A stretch of DNA of 7,641 nucleotides, taken from Candidatus Absconditabacterales bacterium. GTDB lineage: Bacteria > Patescibacteriota > Gracilibacteria > Absconditabacterales > Absconditicoccaceae. The stretch lies in the NCBI GenBank assembly GCA_937965925.1, contig CALCME010000041.1:1-7641 (forward strand), written 5' to 3'. Position 1 is the first letter of the stretch. Each line of letters opens with the position of its first letter. Below, one piece after another: positions 5,868 through 7,641 of the stretch. The translations under genes and the position numbers were made by a program. Below the pieces are notes generated by a model. It was not told the DNA's origin, made no database searches, and worked only from the letters and a program-made list of their open reading frames with translations.

Positions 5868-7022
5868 TTACTTCCCTAATAACATATCTACCAAAATACT
5901 TGCATATGATCAAGAGGGGAGTGTGAAGTTAACAACGAGATCATCTCAGTCAAATCTTGCTTTCTTCTTGGTTGGTGTTACCCAAAATGGTCTTCTAAGA
6001 CCATACACAAGATCTTTCGTAAATGCTCACATATTAGTCTGATCTAAATGATGACGAGCGAGAAATTCTGCTTCAAACATACCAGATTCAGTTTCTCGAG
6101 AAGTAATTGGAAGATTTACTCAGGGAATGGGTCATGTCGGAATCATACGTGTTGGATCGTACTCAAGAGGAGTTCAAAATCACTTAGGAGTAAAGAAAAT
6201 CTCTCCAGTAAATGCTGCTCACTGTGATCCTCTTCTTCCTTTTCATCACGCTCTAGATGATTTTTTTCACTTGTGCATATCAGCCTGTTTCACTTTACAC
6301 AGAGTTACTGTATTCGTTTCCTGGCTATATATTCCATACGTTGTTTTTCCTTTCTCCTTCCAGATAAGAATATCACCATCTAGTATTCCTCTCTTAAATT
6401 GCTTCATTCTAAGCGTTACATAACTGTTGAATAACTGGCTTGCAAATGCTTGAAGCTTGAAGATCGCATCTGGAGTGGTAAACTTTTCTTTGGACTCTCA
6501 TGTAAACATATCATGTCCTTGCTTCGCATTTCTTCATTTAATACCAAAACGTTGTTCTCAGAACTTATTTGGATATCAATCATCGAGCAGCGCCTTAACC
6601 TGTTCCTCAGCTTGAATTTTCTCTTCTTTTCACAGATTCTTAGTAGATCTAAGTCTTATACTAAAGCTATTGGTAATAGGAGTAGACATATTTAGAGGGA
6701 ACTCATGTCTTCAAATTTGTAGTACGGTACAGATCTCAGCCAGTGCATCGACAAAAACTTGTTCCCCGCCTAGTTTTTTCAAAGCTCTATCATAGATGCT
6801 TATTCGCTGTCTCGCAATAGCCTTCTTGTCTTTTAATCATGCTATACCAAGCGTCATACGAGAAATTTTGAATCTACTACGTAGATGATCGATTAGCTCA
6901 TAAGTTGTTATATTCCTTTTTTCTATCTGAACATAGAATGCATCTCACTTTCCAGAAAGTGTAAAAGGAAGATTTTCAGACACATAGAAATCTTGAGATT
7001 TTTGCTTGAATGTAAAAAGCAT
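5868..7022 (-). CDS. truD: tRNA pseudouridine synthase D family protein
   Basis: 384 residues, ATG at 7022 to TAA at 5868-5870. TruD converts uridine to pseudouridine, at position 13 of tRNA-Glu in E. coli. Family marks: N-terminal SQDFYVSENLPF and YVQIEKRNITTYELI, GxKDK with catalytic Asp65 (AGLKDKKA, 61-68), NKFGEQRFG (152-160), TGPIPG (296-301) and the C-terminal LPSGSYASILV (368-378). Glycines of GxKD, NKFG, TGPIPG and LPSGSY are UGA. It is longer than E. coli TruD (about 349), partly through a basic Gly/Arg/Lys-rich stretch at about 250-270 inside the TRUD insertion domain. The start is supported because the match to the family begins within the first residues and a promoter lies just upstream. 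First gene of the leftward block with the helicase next. Confidence 0.94.
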
Positions 7023-7045
7023 GGTCTACAGGAGTATTTATAATG

Positions 7046-7074
7046 AGTAAATTTGACAGAAAAAAATATGTCAA
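7046..7074 (-). promoter_or_regulatory. Promoter for truD block, overlapping the divergent promoter
   Basis: On minus, TTGACA (complement of 7069-7074), a 17-bp spacer and TTTACT (complement of 7046-7051) stand about 24 bp before the truD ATG. The -10 matches four of six consensus bases. The -35 is the mirror copy of the plus-strand -35, so polymerase could not occupy both at once. Confidence 0.5.
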
Positions 7075-7080
7075 TATAAT
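7053..7080 (+). promoter_or_regulatory. Perfect sigma70 consensus promoter for the 7109 gene
   Basis: TTGACA at 7053-7058, 16 bp, TATAAT at 7075-7080, both full consensus. The ATG of the gene lies 28 bp after the -10. TTGACA (7053-7058) and TGTCAA (7069-7074) form a perfect inverted repeat with a 10-bp A-rich spacer, filling the gap between -35 and -10. That is a typical position for a repressor site. Confidence 0.8.
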
Positions 7081-7108
7081 ATATGTTCTTTACTATATGT
7101 ATACAACA

Positions 7109-7641
7109 ATGAATTACAATGGATCAAGTAGAGCAAGAGAAAGATTAAGAGAAAGAATAAGAAATCAGACATGAGTAGGTTATACTCGAAACAGACTATG
7201 TATTGTTGTTTTTCTCTTTTCATTAGTAGGAATTATTTTTTCAGTTTCATGAAAGAGCTTTGCTCAACATTTAGATCAAGAATCAATATGCTGAGACTGA
7301 ATTCGTGAAATTCGGGAGTGATGTGATGATGGGAATAATATAAGCTGAGATTGATGTTCTACCATGTGTCTTATAGAAAACAATCAATCATGTGATCAAG
7401 ACGTTGAATGCAAAAGTGGGCTGTGTAGAAAGAATTTTTGTTATGGTATGTATATACCGGAGGATGAAAATTTTTATACATGCGGAGGAGATATACAATG
7501 AACATTTCTATTATGAAACAATACGCTCAAGGAAGTAGCAGTAAAAATAAGTAACAAAAGTACTCAATATTGATTTAGAACTATACCAGAACATGTTGGA
7601 GAGCTCTGAACGTTTGTACTACCAGTACAGACTTCTGATAA
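7109..7641 (+). CDS. Membrane-anchored or secreted cysteine-rich protein with DUF4215-type repeat (3' end outside window)
   Basis: 177 codons are visible from ATG, with in-frame TGA as Gly; the gene runs off the right edge. Residues 1-30 are basic (Arg-rich), residues 31-47 form a hydrophobic segment, and SGKSFAQ follows, so this is a long-tailed signal peptide or an N-terminal anchor with the rest outside. Residues 61-87 read CGDG...GCDDGNNISGDGCS..C, the signature of the DUF4215/Myxococcus cysteine-rich repeat (usually CGDG, then EECDDGN, then GDGCS); here the second Glu of EEC is Gly. Residues 95-111 follow a second short pattern, C-x5-C-x-S-G-L-C-x4-C. The remainder (114-177) looks beta-rich. 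Such repeats occur in secreted proteins; the role here is unknown. It is divergent from truD with its own consensus promoter. Confidence 0.85.

Noticed and set aside
5770..6695. Three plus-strand frames at 5770-6042, 6127-6423 and 6450-6695
   Set aside because: The second and third, and most of the first, are antisense to truD, whose catalytic and family motifs are intact on the minus strand.

Overview
The window is AT-rich DNA that makes sense only if UGA is read as glycine (translation table 25). That code is used by the candidate phyla Gracilibacteria (BD1-5/GN02) and Absconditabacteria (SR1), so the source is very probably one of these; the window does not say which. With UGA as a stop, every real gene breaks into short pieces. 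With UGA as glycine, seven long frames open. The six that end inside the window stop at TAA or TAG. UGA falls at invariant glycines of known families: two in RhlE motif VI (HRIGRTGR), one in TPGR, one in the TruD GxKD motif and one in NxFGxQRFG. Tryptophan is TGG.

Layout. Bases 2-1999 (+) are the 3' part of a large secreted, cysteine-bearing surface protein: eight 24-bp Asp/Ser/Thr repeats, a Gly/Ser and acidic linker, an internal LPQTG, a cysteine module repeated every 123 bp, then two beta-sandwich-like regions. After a consensus promoter, 2114-2680 (+) encodes a small secreted protein that shares the cysteine module and ends in LPETG plus three residues. A symmetrical terminator follows. 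Bases 2919-3533 (+) encode a LexA/UmuD-type self-cleaving repressor. Bases 3534-3954 hold no clean gene, only a conflicting pair of reading frames that may be a decayed gene.

The minus strand then carries a block transcribed leftwards from 7022: truD (tRNA pseudouridine synthase), a DEAD-box RNA helicase of the RhlE type, a palindromic repeat of the 'CGTCATTGCGAG' kind, and a conserved 99-residue protein. Divergent from truD, a perfect TTGACA-N16-TATAAT promoter drives a second large cysteine-rich membrane or secreted protein (7109 to the window end) with a DUF4215/Myxococcus-type repeat.

Together: three secreted cysteine-rich proteins, one SOS-like regulator and an RNA-modification/RNA-remodelling pair. 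The first two surface proteins are linked by a common 15-residue module, which suggests a cell-surface or host-contact locus. That functional link is inference. I did not find a CRISPR array, tRNA, rRNA or transposase gene.
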